NCBI GenBank assembly: GCA_027574665.1
Contig: CM050659.1
Span: 19,755,001-19,819,000, forward strand
DNA length: 64,000 nucleotides
Reading direction: 5' to 3'
Source of the DNA: Rhynochetos jubatus
Lineage: Eukaryota; Chordata; Aves; Eurypygiformes; Rhynochetidae
Below, in pieces: positions 1 to 12,000 of the stretch. The notes beneath the pieces are model-generated. The model saw only the letters and a program-made list of their open reading frames with translations, was not told where the DNA came from and ran no database searches. The position numbers and the translations under genes are program-made. How positions within the stretch are numbered: position 1 is the first letter of the stretch; each line of letters begins with the position of its first letter.

Positions 1-2025
1 TTTGTACGGGATAGGCCAAATCATGGACATTTTATTCTATGTCAGATTTATTATTTGCATATTTCCTATGGGAATGTTGACAATAAATCTGTTAATTTGC
101 AGTGTTTTGAGCATTATTTAGTATTGTTATTAACATTGTTAATGTTTTTGTAAGAATTTTCTGAAAACCGGATGATGCAAAAACGTCTTGTGGGAAGTGC
201 ACTGCTTTGTGTTAAGTGTCGACCGCTCTGTGGGAGATACAGGCCCAGGTATGATGTACCTCTGAAACAACGAAGCTGAGCTAAAACGTGTCATTAAGGC
301 AGAGATACATCAGGAGTTTTGCAGGCTCGTTGAAGACAGGAAATCCATACAGCCGTATCAATGCCAGCGGGAAGGCCAGCGTTAGCTCTGTATACAGGAG
401 CAGACCTTTTGTTTCTGAAATAAAGACAGTTCATTGCACCAGCTCGCTCTGACCAGCCCCAGTCAAGCCTTGAGGAAGGTAGCTGAGCAGCTTGCCTCAT
501 CACTGAGAAACAGCACTCTGTTGCATTATTTATCAGATGGCTTTTCATTTTCTATTTTTCTGCATGTCACACGATAGGCCAAATATATCTCCTCAAAGTC
601 AGTATTGTCAACAAAAGATGAGTTGAGTTCACCATGTCTTGCAACATCTGGCCATACTCTGATTGTGGTTTTTGTAAGCTTTCCTTTTGAGAACTGGCTT
701 CACATGGAATGTGCTACAGTTGTTTTGCAGACAAGTTAGGTTTTCTTTTCCAGCCTGATAATTGCTAACTCCGTGATTCCTAATTAGAATCTTTTTGCTG
801 AGATAAATATGTAAACACAATTAGATATGTATTTTTAACATGCAGTAATTAGCCTCATCAGTTGAGTGTTAGTCAACACACTGGGATTTTTGTTCTCTTT
901 CAGTTTCTTAATTGAAGGTAAAAGTTGTGAGACATGATGATGCCTTACACAACTTCATGTCTGTATTTTCTTCGATTTCTATGCACTTTGCAAACACTGA
1001 AAAATTGCATGACATCTCTCTCTTGACAATAAAGAGAACCTAAGAGATTGTCATCTAAATGTGTCTGAAGTTAAGACAGACTAAGGCCAAAGCATCTCAC
1101 TTAGGCCTCACTGTGGTCAGCTTGATGGCATCTCACATGAAGAGGATTATGGCTGAGATATTTTCTATCCATGGTGGCTAGATATGGTTTCTTCATTAAC
1201 CAACGGACAGGAGTAATGAAAAAAAATGCCTTTGATGGTCTGAAAGAAGTGGTTGGCAATATCTTTGTATCTTGGTTCCTTCTTTGTTACCCAAAGAAAC
1301 TTATATTCTGATTTTCTCATTCAAAGGCTTTTCAGCTGATGGCAGGTGTGCTGCAAGCAGTGGGGTGCAGGACTGTACTCATCAAATGGTTTATTTTGAA
1401 TTTGCTAATGTCACTTGGAACATGTCCTTGCTGGAGAATTCAGGCACTCAGGGAATTGGTGTTAGGCAGGAATATCATTGGAATTGAACTCCATAGATTT
1501 GCATCCCACTGTATGTGTGGCAGTACTGTGCTTACTCTATAGTTTTTGGTTTTGTGGTGTTTGTTGGTTTTTTTTCCAGATCTCCTAAAGCTCAGAATAA
1601 TGCTAATGTATTTTTATCATTTTTCCATTTGCATGTAAAAAGTTTTCCTTTTGTGGGAGGGCTCTTCACTACCCCTAGGCCCATGTCTCCCAGATCTCAG
1701 CATACTCTGGTGACAGAATGCCCTCACCTTTACCTCTGTCAGCTGTCTGATAGCATCAGTATCAAGAGTTCTTAGTAAGAAGTACACAGAGGATATCCTA
1801 CAGCCCATGCCCACTGGACTGCACAATGCTGTTCACCTTCTGTCACTTCTCAAAATACATTATTCCTTTCTCTGATTTTTCTGTGCTACTTCTGCTTTCT
1901 CAGCACAATTATTTACCTTTATATTTTCCTCAAGCACAATATACTCTTGGGGGTTTTTTGTGCGGAGTTTTGGTTTTTTTTTTTTAATGTTCCTATCTCA
2001 TCTGTTTTCTGTTACCCATGTGCAT

Positions 2026-2620
2026 CCAGAATCATGGAGTACCAGGTTGGAAAGGACCTCAAGGACCATCTGGTCTAACCTTTCTTGGCAAAAGCACTGT
2101 CTAGATAAGATAGCCCAGCACGCTGGCCAGCTGAATCTTAAGTGTCCGGTGCTGGGGAATCCACACAGGTTGTGTTGACCTAAAGCTTGCTTAAGTGACC
2201 CAAGTATTGCTTTGTTGGCATTATCATCCTGGTTTGAAGGTCAGTAGCAGATGCCTACTGTAAGAACCCCCTTGGAGATGATCCCTCTGATCTTGACCAA
2301 GAGACATTCGATAGGGCTTCTACAATTCTATAGTTGACTTCTGTACGTTCAAGGTTCTCCTTAAAATAGAGCACAACTCCTGCTCTTCTTTCCTGCCTGT
2401 CTTTGCAAAACAGCTTATAGCCATCCATCGCGACATCCAGTCGTGAGTGGTCCCACTATGTTTCAATTATTCCTATGATATCATAACTTTCTGACTGGAC
2501 ATGGACCACCACTTCCTCATGTTTGTTCCCCAGGCCGTGTGCACTGGTATACGTACCTTTGAGGTGGTCAGTGTTCTGCTTCTTGTCTGTAATCTCAACT
2601 ATAATCGCTCAATTGTTATT
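2026..2620 (-). mobile_element. CR1 LINE fragment, antisense, internally deleted
   Basis: Read on the minus strand, about 2620 to 2240 encodes a decayed piece of the CR1 ORF2 apurinic-type endonuclease. Recognisable stretches are YDIIGIIET, then a stop, then WDHS, AMDGYKLFCKDRQERRAG, LYFKENLERTEV and VGICY-stop-PSNQDD. At about 2166 this passes directly into a CR1 3' untranslated end (2165-2028, reverse complement), finishing in the ...GGTCCTTTCCAACCT...ATGATTC terminus. The rest of ORF2, including the reverse transcriptase, is absent between the two parts. In-frame stops make it non-functional. The 3' boundary is fairly clear. The 5' boundary near 2560-2620 is approximate. Confidence 0.85.
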
Positions 2621-3000
2621 CCCTTAGGAACTATTTAAATTAAAATCTGTATAGCAAAGCTAAAACTAGAACACAGCTCTTTCCATAAACTTTGGTCATG
2701 TTGTTGTATTGAGCTATGCATATCTGTCCTACATCAGGAGACTTGCCTGCATCATTGTGAAAGCCCTATGGAAAAGTCCCCTTACGAGGTGACAGCATTG
2801 CTTACAGCATTTTGTCTGCCCGTGGTTATTGTACCCTTTGGTCCTTTACTACGTTGTTACTCTTATTTTACACTGGCGCAGCTTCATTCAAAACAGTGGC
2901 GCTGCACTGACCTAAAACTTGAGTAAGAAGAGGGGTGAGGTAGATGCAGGGGTGTTATGAGAGAACAGATCAAGGTGAAATGCCTTCAGAAAGAGCAACT

Positions 3001-3035
3001 GGGGAATTGGGGGGGGGTGGTGGTGGGCGGCGGCG
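3001..3035 (+). repeat. G-rich low-complexity run
   Basis: A GGGG tract is followed by nine consecutive G and then GG/GGG units separated by single T or C bases. It is purine-rich on the sense strand of the GRIA3 pre-mRNA and has enough G-tracts for a four-stranded G structure. No function is shown by the sequence. Confidence 0.6.
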
Positions 3036-6000
3036 AAAGTCTTGTACTTGCATTCAGCAGATCTGATTTCCTGTGTGTTTAGCTGTATCCCATCCCAGAG
3101 CAAATGTGGACCAGATGGTTCCTGTAAATTCTTTGGAGCCAGGTAGGTTCACATTCACACAACCAAGCTGACGTACCTATTTGTGTAGATTTCTCTGTTG
3201 ATGGATGACTGGTTGCAATAATATAGTATATGTACAGGGGAAACTGGAGGGTTTGCTACTTGATCTAGAAGGTTGTTTGCTAGCAAAATAATAGTGTGTA
3301 ACATTTTACATGCTGGTTATCAAGTCAAAACCAGATGAAATGCACTTATTCTACTTTTATGTAATAATTTCAATTTACATATGTTAGACTGAAAGATCTC
3401 CAGTGTGGTAGCCTGTAGATGCAAATCTGTAGATGCAGCTTTGCTGCATCTCTTGCTGGAGACTAACTTAATAGCTCATTCCTTGGTTCTTCCCCAACTC
3501 CAAAGTTGTTAAGCAGACATAGGCAAGTGTGCTTCACATAACCTAACCAATATGTTTGGATTTTGAATGATGGGGAGTGTTTTGGGTTGGCTAGTGGTTT
3601 TTTACTCACACCGAACATGTTGATCTGTTTGATTTTAAATTAGTGCTAGGCTCAGTGCCAAACAGACAGAATATCCAAGTATATCTCAATTTACAGGCCT
3701 CTGGTATGCTTGAAATGTAAGCTGGCATCAGAGAATTTGTATTTGCCTTGGGGAAGCACTTGCCTTGATGGCTTCCTTCATGGTGAGTTCATTGCGCCCT
3801 TGTCAAACACAACTCCACACTTAAATCCCTCAAGTTCACTCACAGGCCAGAATCTTAGTTCCTCGTACCATGTCCCAGATACGTAGTTCAAAACACAAGC
3901 ATTCAGATCAGAGCTGATGTTCATTCAGCTGACACAAACATGCTGCATGCCAGGAAAATATACCCCTCAAAGATCTTTGGTACTCAGCAAGGCAAAAGAA
4001 ACAGGGACTGCAAGCAAACGCTCTTTCATTTCTAACAGGAGGCTGAGGTCCAAGATCTTACCGGGAACATTCAGGAAAAGAGCGATTTACATAAGTGGGT
4101 AATCATTTTTTTTTTCAGTAAGTACTTTGGTGCCAATTGTGAGGGCTCACATGATGCTACAGATGTTACAGTGCGGCGGTTTACTCATGACACGTTATTA
4201 TTGCTGTTATTTAAACGAGTAAGTTCAGTGATGTAGTACATCGCATTTCATCGGGCTGAGCAGACTGCTCAGATGAATTTTGCTTACGTGGGAACAGTTT
4301 CATGAGCTTTCAAAGATGCAAAGGGGTGAAATGTCCTCTTCACCTGTGTTAGTAGTGTCAGTTGGGAGGTGCTTGCATCAACGGTCTGAACGACTGAGAT
4401 ACAGGCTTTGCTTCCCTGGCAGAAGTGTGAAGATACTGGGTGGATTTGTGTCTTGGCTAGCTGCAGGGAGGACTGCCTAGAATGTAATTCTGTCTGGGCT
4501 GTTTAAAGTACAGAGATAGCATTGCAACAAATACTATTTTCCCTGCTTTGAGGAAAATTTATATTGAATACTTTCCATCTTTGCAACCTTCGGTCAGGAA
4601 AACTCGAAATATTTGCTTCGGCTCACTGAGTAGTAAGATGGGCACTTGTTTTGTTCCAGTATTGTTACTGTCGTTGCCTCCAGCCTAATCATTTTGCAGA
4701 CTGTTTAGATGAGGGTTAGCTCTTTTAAATCATCAATATTTTAAGAATAAGACAGACAGTGACACATTAGAATATTAAGGCCAGGATTTTCTAACCTTTT
4801 AGTAGGTGCAGATCAGATTGACTTGTGTGATTGCATTCAAAGATCACAGGAGCAACCCCTCCCCAGTACATGGTTAAAAGGGACCAAAATGTAACACAGG
4901 TCTGTTCCGCGGCCTGGCAAGTGTGGGCATCGCTGTTGTGGGACCAGGCGCGTGTAAATCAGTCAGGCCAGCACGTTCGGAGTGTAGTGCAGTGCAGGGA
5001 TGTGGCTCCGTCTGACGAGCTAGCCTCAGGAGCAGCGCTTCTAGAAAAATGCATGCCTTCCATCCTCCTGCTTTTTCACATCCAAGGTATGACTAAGGAA
5101 AAAGAGGTTGAAAGATCAGACTGGGGTCTGACTTAATTTTTTTCCGCTTGTCTGTATTTGTGTTAATGACTGTAGAATGAACAACTTCTGAATTTTAGTA
5201 ATGGTATTACGAACCTGTTTTGGGATGATCTCATCACTGTAATATTTTGGGAGGATGTCAGTTTTTCTTGTCTTATCTAATATTTTTTGGTTTTATCGAT
5301 CGAAGTAGTATAAACAAGCAACTGTATTAATGAAAGCCTTTCCTGCGTGGTTTCTTCACAGACCTGTAGTGAATTATCAGCCTGTTAGTCTTTCAGGTTA
5401 GAGCTGATGCAGAGCACAGAAAAGCTACAGAATGAGATGGTGGCCGTGGCTGGCTGGTTTCCTTTAGGGTGAATGAGATAAGAGGAACCGGTGAGAGTTC
5501 AGCACCTCCAGGGTGCTTAGGGCAAGCATCTCTTGGGAAGCATTCACTCAGCGTGTTTACTGGAGGGTAGGGGAATGGAAAAGCTCAGTGTGCAGGTCTG
5601 ACCGCTGACATGCACAAAATAAGGAAAATAATTTCCCCTTTCATTACGCAGGCAGCGCCCCCGAACTGTCCCAGCTTGCATTGTTATGCTAAGGAGAAGG
5701 AGAAGTTCACATTTGAAGATAAAATGGTCCTTTTATTTAAACAATCACATCGCTTATGTAACAGCTCTCTTAATGGTAAAGTACAGCTGGAGCCTGGGAC
5801 ATGTTGTTTACAGAAATACCACGTAATGGGTAACGATGGAGAATGCAGTAAACGGCTCTGAAGGCAGTAGAAGCAGAGGTTGGGAACAGTGAACGCGTGT
5901 TTGCGATGATGTGAATGTGCTGCCTTCCTGGAAGCAGGAGGTTTGAACCATGCTTTTATAAAGCAAGGGGAATGGGCTTCGTAAAGGTCGTCAGAGGACT

Positions 6001-7329
6001 GGCCTAATGAGCCTTTGCCGGAAGGGCAAATCGTACTTCTCAAAGTGAGGATGGAAGAGCGAGAGGGCCCAAGGGAGGCGAGCTGGCACAGCACAGACGG
6101 TGACCATAAGAGGATTTCAAGAACTGACAAGGGTGGAGGGGACTGTGACTGTAAAGATGATGTGACAGGGAGAAACAGGAGGTAGAAAAGACAGAAATGA
6201 TGAAGCTTTGGAGCTTTTTCATACTAAGATTACTGTAATTGTATTTTCATGCATAGGAGGAAGGCTGCTGAGTAACCTTGCTCCTCTCTTTCTTGAAATG
6301 CTAACCACTGACTAATACACACGCATGCAAAAACACACCCACACAAACATGCCATTGCACAAAATTAGGAAAATTGCCCAGCTTTCTTCTGAGATATTCA
6401 AGATTTTACAATATGAGCTCTTACTCAGTGTTAACTGAAACAGGGTGCGTGGCAGTCAGCCGATAGCATCTGCTTTCCAGCATCTTCATTTTCACTTACT
6501 TCCTTGAGACAATTTGTAAATTTTGTATAGGTTATTAGCAAAAAATAGCACTATAGGGTTTTTTTTTTAACATGTCATGTTTTTTATAATATGCTGAACG
6601 ATTTTGTTCAATCTGAAAAAAATAGACTTAGGGACTGTTTTCTGTTGTTTACAGCAAGCTCAAGGTTGACACTGAGATGACATGAATGATGAAACAAAGT
6701 TGTAAATATTCATTACTTAGTGGAATCATTTTTTTTAAAAGCACATCTTTGTACACAAAGCATTTGTAAATCCCCATTAGTGGTATTTATGTTCCCACAT
6801 CAAAATTCCTCGTTTGCAGCCAACCAAATGTTTTAGGCTTAGATCTTCCCCCTACATGTAATGGAATCACAATGCTGTCACAGACATCACAGACATTTTT
6901 GTAAAATATGATGTTAAGGAAGACTGAGTTCATTGTACTATACATATGTAAATGCCTCCCTTTCAATAGTCTCAGAGGAAAGAAGATGCCAGAAAGTATT
7001 CCCAACCAGCGTACATACTAATTGTCACCACCTTTCATGGGATAGTAAAGTGCGTTCATACAGAGAAAAGCATTGAGAGTCAGGGAGGCTGCGCAGGGAA
7101 AGGGAAGGCGTTTGAGTGAGACTTAAGGAAGTCACATGGTAAATTATAATAATCTAACTGCAATCTAGAAAATCGCAATCTTTCCTTGTTTGTGTCTGTA
7201 ATAAGGTAACGATGCTGCTCTGGCTTCAGACGGCCACTACAGATTTACAGCAGGCTACGGAAGATCAGACTGCAGCACAAGTTCTTGTTACAGCTGTGCC
7301 CCGACAATGATTTGGGGCTCCAATCAGGT

Positions 7330-7628
7330 GGAGGGGGCCTTTTCACAAGGGCCTGTAGTGACAGGACAAGGGGTAATGGGTTTAAATTGAAAGCGGGGAG
7401 GATTAGATTGGACATCAGGGAAAAGATTCTTCATGGAGAGGGTGGTGAGGCACTGAACAGGTTGCCCAGGGAAGCTGTGGATGACCTTTATGTGTTCAAG
7501 ACCAGGCTGGCTGGGGCTTTGAGCAACCTGGTCTTAGGTTGTCCCTAAGGTGTCCCTGCCCATGGCAGGGGGTTTGGAACTAGGTGATCTTAAAGGTCCC
7601 TTCCAACCTATACTATGATTCTATGATA
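7330..7628 (+). mobile_element. CR1 LINE 3' end, sense
   Basis: This is a typical avian CR1 3' terminal region. It contains GACAGGACAAGGGGTAATGG, the phrase beginning TTTAAATTGAAAG, the GAGAGGGTGGTGAGGCACTG block, GTTGCCCAGGGAAGCTGTGGA, and a terminus running from GGTCCCTTCCAACC to a CTATGATTCTATGAT end. The copy is 5'-truncated, as most CR1 insertions are. It lies in intron 3 in the same orientation as GRIA3. Open reading through this stretch is incidental and is not a host gene. Confidence 0.93.
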
Positions 7629-8777
7629 TCCGAATTCAGAATAGCTATTGGTATAATTCAAAGCAGTGAACATGTTTCTCCTCTAGCTCAAACTCCTTTC
7701 AGTTTCGAAAGTGTAAGGGACTGGTTATCACAGAGCACAATTGATTGATTGTTGCTCCTGTGTGTTTGTGTGTGTGAAGATATTCTGAGCTTCTCAAATC
7801 CGGCTGTGGATAAGAAATCCACAGTATGACTAAATGATTGAACAGAAAGAATTGCAAATAAATAATCTGCACAGAAACACAGGTCACATGGATGCTGCTG
7901 TACAAAGAAACTCCACTGGAAACCACTGTGTGTGCTTCAAGTAGATGACCTGTGTCTTTGCTTGACATCTGCCCAATTTTTAAACAGTTAGAACTATGCA
8001 ACAATTTTAATTTCCTGAATCAAAACAGGTAATTCACCAAATTTGCAGCTACATGCTTTAATAGAGACATTCAGATCAAAGTCTGACTCCTACATAGCAA
8101 TACCTGAAGGAGATTACTATTCCCAGTTCACCACCTTTCATTTAGGGACTTGACTTCTGTCTGTCACCCAGGCACAGCTGTTCACAAAAAATGAAATGCT
8201 GTTTGCTTGTATAATTTCCCACTGGGCAGTCTTTGGCTATTCTGTGCTGCTTTTCTCCTCTGTTGAGGCTGCTAAATGAATTGATATTACCTTAATGAAA
8301 GCATTGAAAGTGTGGTTAATGCTGCTAGACTCCATATCTAAAAATATTTTTTGAAATCAAAGTGAATATCAGTAAAATATTCTCCTGTGGTTTGTGGCTC
8401 CAATAACCTGTACAATGACTTAATTGGCATTCTTGTGCAGCACTTGGATCCTTGCCAGTTAATGACCCATTGCTGCAGTCTGCACAGGCAAATTACCCCT
8501 CTGTCCGGCCCTTCAAGCTGATGGACTTTTACCCGAGTAATGGCTGCAGCTCCTATTCTCAGCTGGCACGGACCCCAGCACAACCATAAACATCCCTGAG
8601 AGGATCATAATATGATATATTGGACAGATTCTGATACGCCTCGCAGTAATATACTGCCAAGCAATTCTGCTGAAGTCAGTGACTTTGGTGATGGCGTAGC
8701 TGAAAGAAGAAACTGGTCCCTACACTGTTGCTTTCTCAGGTAATGAAGCACTTGCAGACTAGCCCGTGTCCCCTTAG

Positions 8778-9068
<291 letters not shown>

Positions 9069-12000
9069 TGATCTTTATGTGAGAGACATGGTTAATGTTT
9101 CCAGAACTGTCTATTTCTAGAAATTAATTAAATATCCATTGAGATGTGAGTCTCAGCAACTGACCGGTTACCCAGTAAAATTAAAATGCCTTAGTGATGC
9201 TCATAGTTGGTGGCAGCACTTACATGTAGCCTACCAGGAAATGTTTCTGTGATATTTTTTCCCAAATGTTAATAATGAATTATTTTTAAGTAGGTTAAGA
9301 ACCTAAAACCTCAGCTGCCAGAGTAATGTTACTGGCATCAGGGCTACTTGTAGGGATTGCAAGACAGGTGCAGTTTGGTAAGTGGAACATGAAACAAGAG
9401 ATAAAAAGCCAGTGAAGTAGTTTTGAATCATCTTAAAGAATTCCCAGATGGAAATATTGCTAATGAAAAATTCAGCTGGTGGTCCAAAAAGCTCATTGGC
9501 ACTTCTTGGTACATAAAACCACTTTTCCCTCTGCACAGCCAGTGCTGTTGACAGGTTTAAATTGTGGATGATAGAGTCTAAACACCTTTACTGGGGAAGA
9601 TGCACTCTTGGGTGACTCTTTTGCTGTTGCATGGCCTTCAGTGTTTGCTTTGCCCCAGAGGAAAGGCCATATCCCCAGCCATCCCAGGGTGCTACCCAGA
9701 ATGCCTGCACCACCGGTTGTGCTGTGCCACATGCTCGAAGAGGTTTAGGAACAGACACACATAGCAGGAGCAGGACAGAGCTTTTTTTGTCAGCAGTGGT
9801 GGACCCCAGGTTAATAGCTGAAGAATTACTGGGTTTAGGCTTTTCCTTCCATCTCCTGTGCTTACCTTGTTATATTCTCATAAAGTAGTTAAAAAATCTC
9901 ACAAATATGTGTGATACTTAAATCCATCTGGCCAGTTTGCTCAAGGGAATGGTGACTTGTTTTCTTTATAGCCAACTGTATTTGCTGATAGCATACCATA
10001 GAAGGGAAGGGTAACTCTGGATTTGCCTATTTCAGATCTAGAAATTGCAGTTTAGAACATCAAATTGATGCTTTGTGTGGAGTCTAGAAAGTCGGCTCAG
10101 GTAAGAGGCAGTAACATCCGAGCACGTTAACGGCATGCTGACTGCTTAACTGGAGGTGTCTTTGAAGAGCTTTTCCAAGTGAGAGCAAAGGGAAGCCAAC
10201 ACTCTCTACCTCTTATGGCAGAGTACTAATGGACAAACTCTCCCACGGACCGTTGGCATAGGCTGACTCAGCCCTATTTCCATCCTTCTCCCTTTCTTAG
10301 CCTCCTTAGGAGCACATCTTCAAAGGTCAACCCTCCCATCACCTTCTGGGAGTGATACCTCCTTCCAGAGAGGGTGTTTACTGTGGTCGCTGTGGGAATG
10401 TGTGACACCTGCCACTTCATTTTCTCAGGGACAACAGCAGCATTTGCCAGTGGCCCTGGGTTTCAGAAGCTTAACTAGGACTTATTCAAGAACATAAGTC
10501 ATAGCAGAAATAAACACACTGTAAACCGCTAAACAGTCAACACACATGCTGAGTCTGCTATCAGACATTTGGGCTCTTGGCCAGGCCATTCAGCAAACTT
10601 GTCAGTTCTCTGCTCCACAAACCGCATATCATGGATTTGTGGTAGTGCTTGGATTAAATAAGAGCGGCCTCTTTTATCAGGCCAGTCAGTGAGTGCAGTT
10701 CTCTTCCTTTGATGCTTTTTTTCAACCCGTTCAAAACAGGGTATACATCTCTTCCAAAAGTGTAGGCTTATCTAAAAAACAATTATGCATCTGGTGATTT
10801 TCTTCAGAGTCTTCAGGTCCTGCTGGAATATTCTGCACCTTCCTCCAGTGACATATAGACTTGTGAGTCAGTGACCTTGAGTGTTCCATATACCTTTGGC
10901 ATCTGGCACATCTGCACGTCCTAATGTTTCCAAGATCTGAAACCTGCCATATGAAGTATTTCTCATCTCAGGGCGGGCAGGTACCCAGAAAAGGATCTCT
11001 CCCACCTGTAACCCCTGGTATGTAAGTGTAAGGCAGGAGAAAGAGAACACCTCAGCTCCTCTTCTACCTGGGTAACCTGTTTTGTGCCAGGTTTCACTGT
11101 TCAGCACATCTGGTTTCATTCCCCTTCCAGAGAGCCTTGTGATGGGCCCCGTATTGTGCCCTAGAGGTGGATACCCTGCCCAAATTACCTCTGGCCCTGC
11201 CGCTTCAGCTGCAGAGCAAGGGGAAACAGAGAGATTAATAGTCATTCTGTAAGTTACCATCTGTTTGTTCACTTGCCCTATAGTTCTGTAACCACTGAGC
11301 ACGTGGATCCATATCCCTCCTTCCACACAAAGCTACGTCCAATTTAATCGTCTAGCGGTCTCTCAAGCATGCAGATAGCAACACTTACGTCATGCAAAAT
11401 TCATAAGCTCCCCACACTGCTTGTCCCTTGATGCTAAAATATTCCAGTATTACTTCACAGATAGATATAAAATTTTGTTCTCATAAACGGAACATTTTCT
11501 TCTGAGAACTAACAGTAAGCTTTAGCCTGTTCAACCGTGTATTTAGAGACATGTTTTTGAGTTAAGAAATATGTTTTCTTATTCCCAAGATGACAAGCTG
11601 TATTTCAGACTAGAGTGGCTTTGTGTCCATTTAGAAGAAAATCTCCTGGGGGAATATTAGGAGGAAGAAACTCCATTCAGGATCAAAATGGTGAAACTTT
11701 ACAAAAGACCTGTTTATTCCAGAGACTGGATGCTTTTATCAAAAGGACACTGTCTCCAAACGTAGTCATAAAGGTTAGGCTCCAAGGCAATCTCTGTATT
11801 GAGTGGAGGCATGTCTCAGAGCAGAAGCAATATTACAGTAGAGAATGCAGTCCCCAAAATTTTACAATACCAGTCAAACTGTCAAAGAAGACTCAAAGTA
11901 AAGCATCCGTAGGATTAAGAAGGGTAATCTGATTGTCTGAACTCTGTCCAGTGCAAGCACTGACTAGGACTTGACCTTTGAGTCTGAAATTTGGAGATTA

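Noticed and set aside
5684..6130. A 148-codon minus-strand open frame in intron 3
   Set aside because: No domain, signal or family is visible, and it overlaps other equally long frames in the same stretch.
10868..11326. A 152-codon minus-strand open frame in GRIA3 intron 4
   Set aside because: It has no recognisable domain, no homology I can recall, no splice context and no composition unlike the intron. An open frame of this length is plausible by chance in 64 kb.
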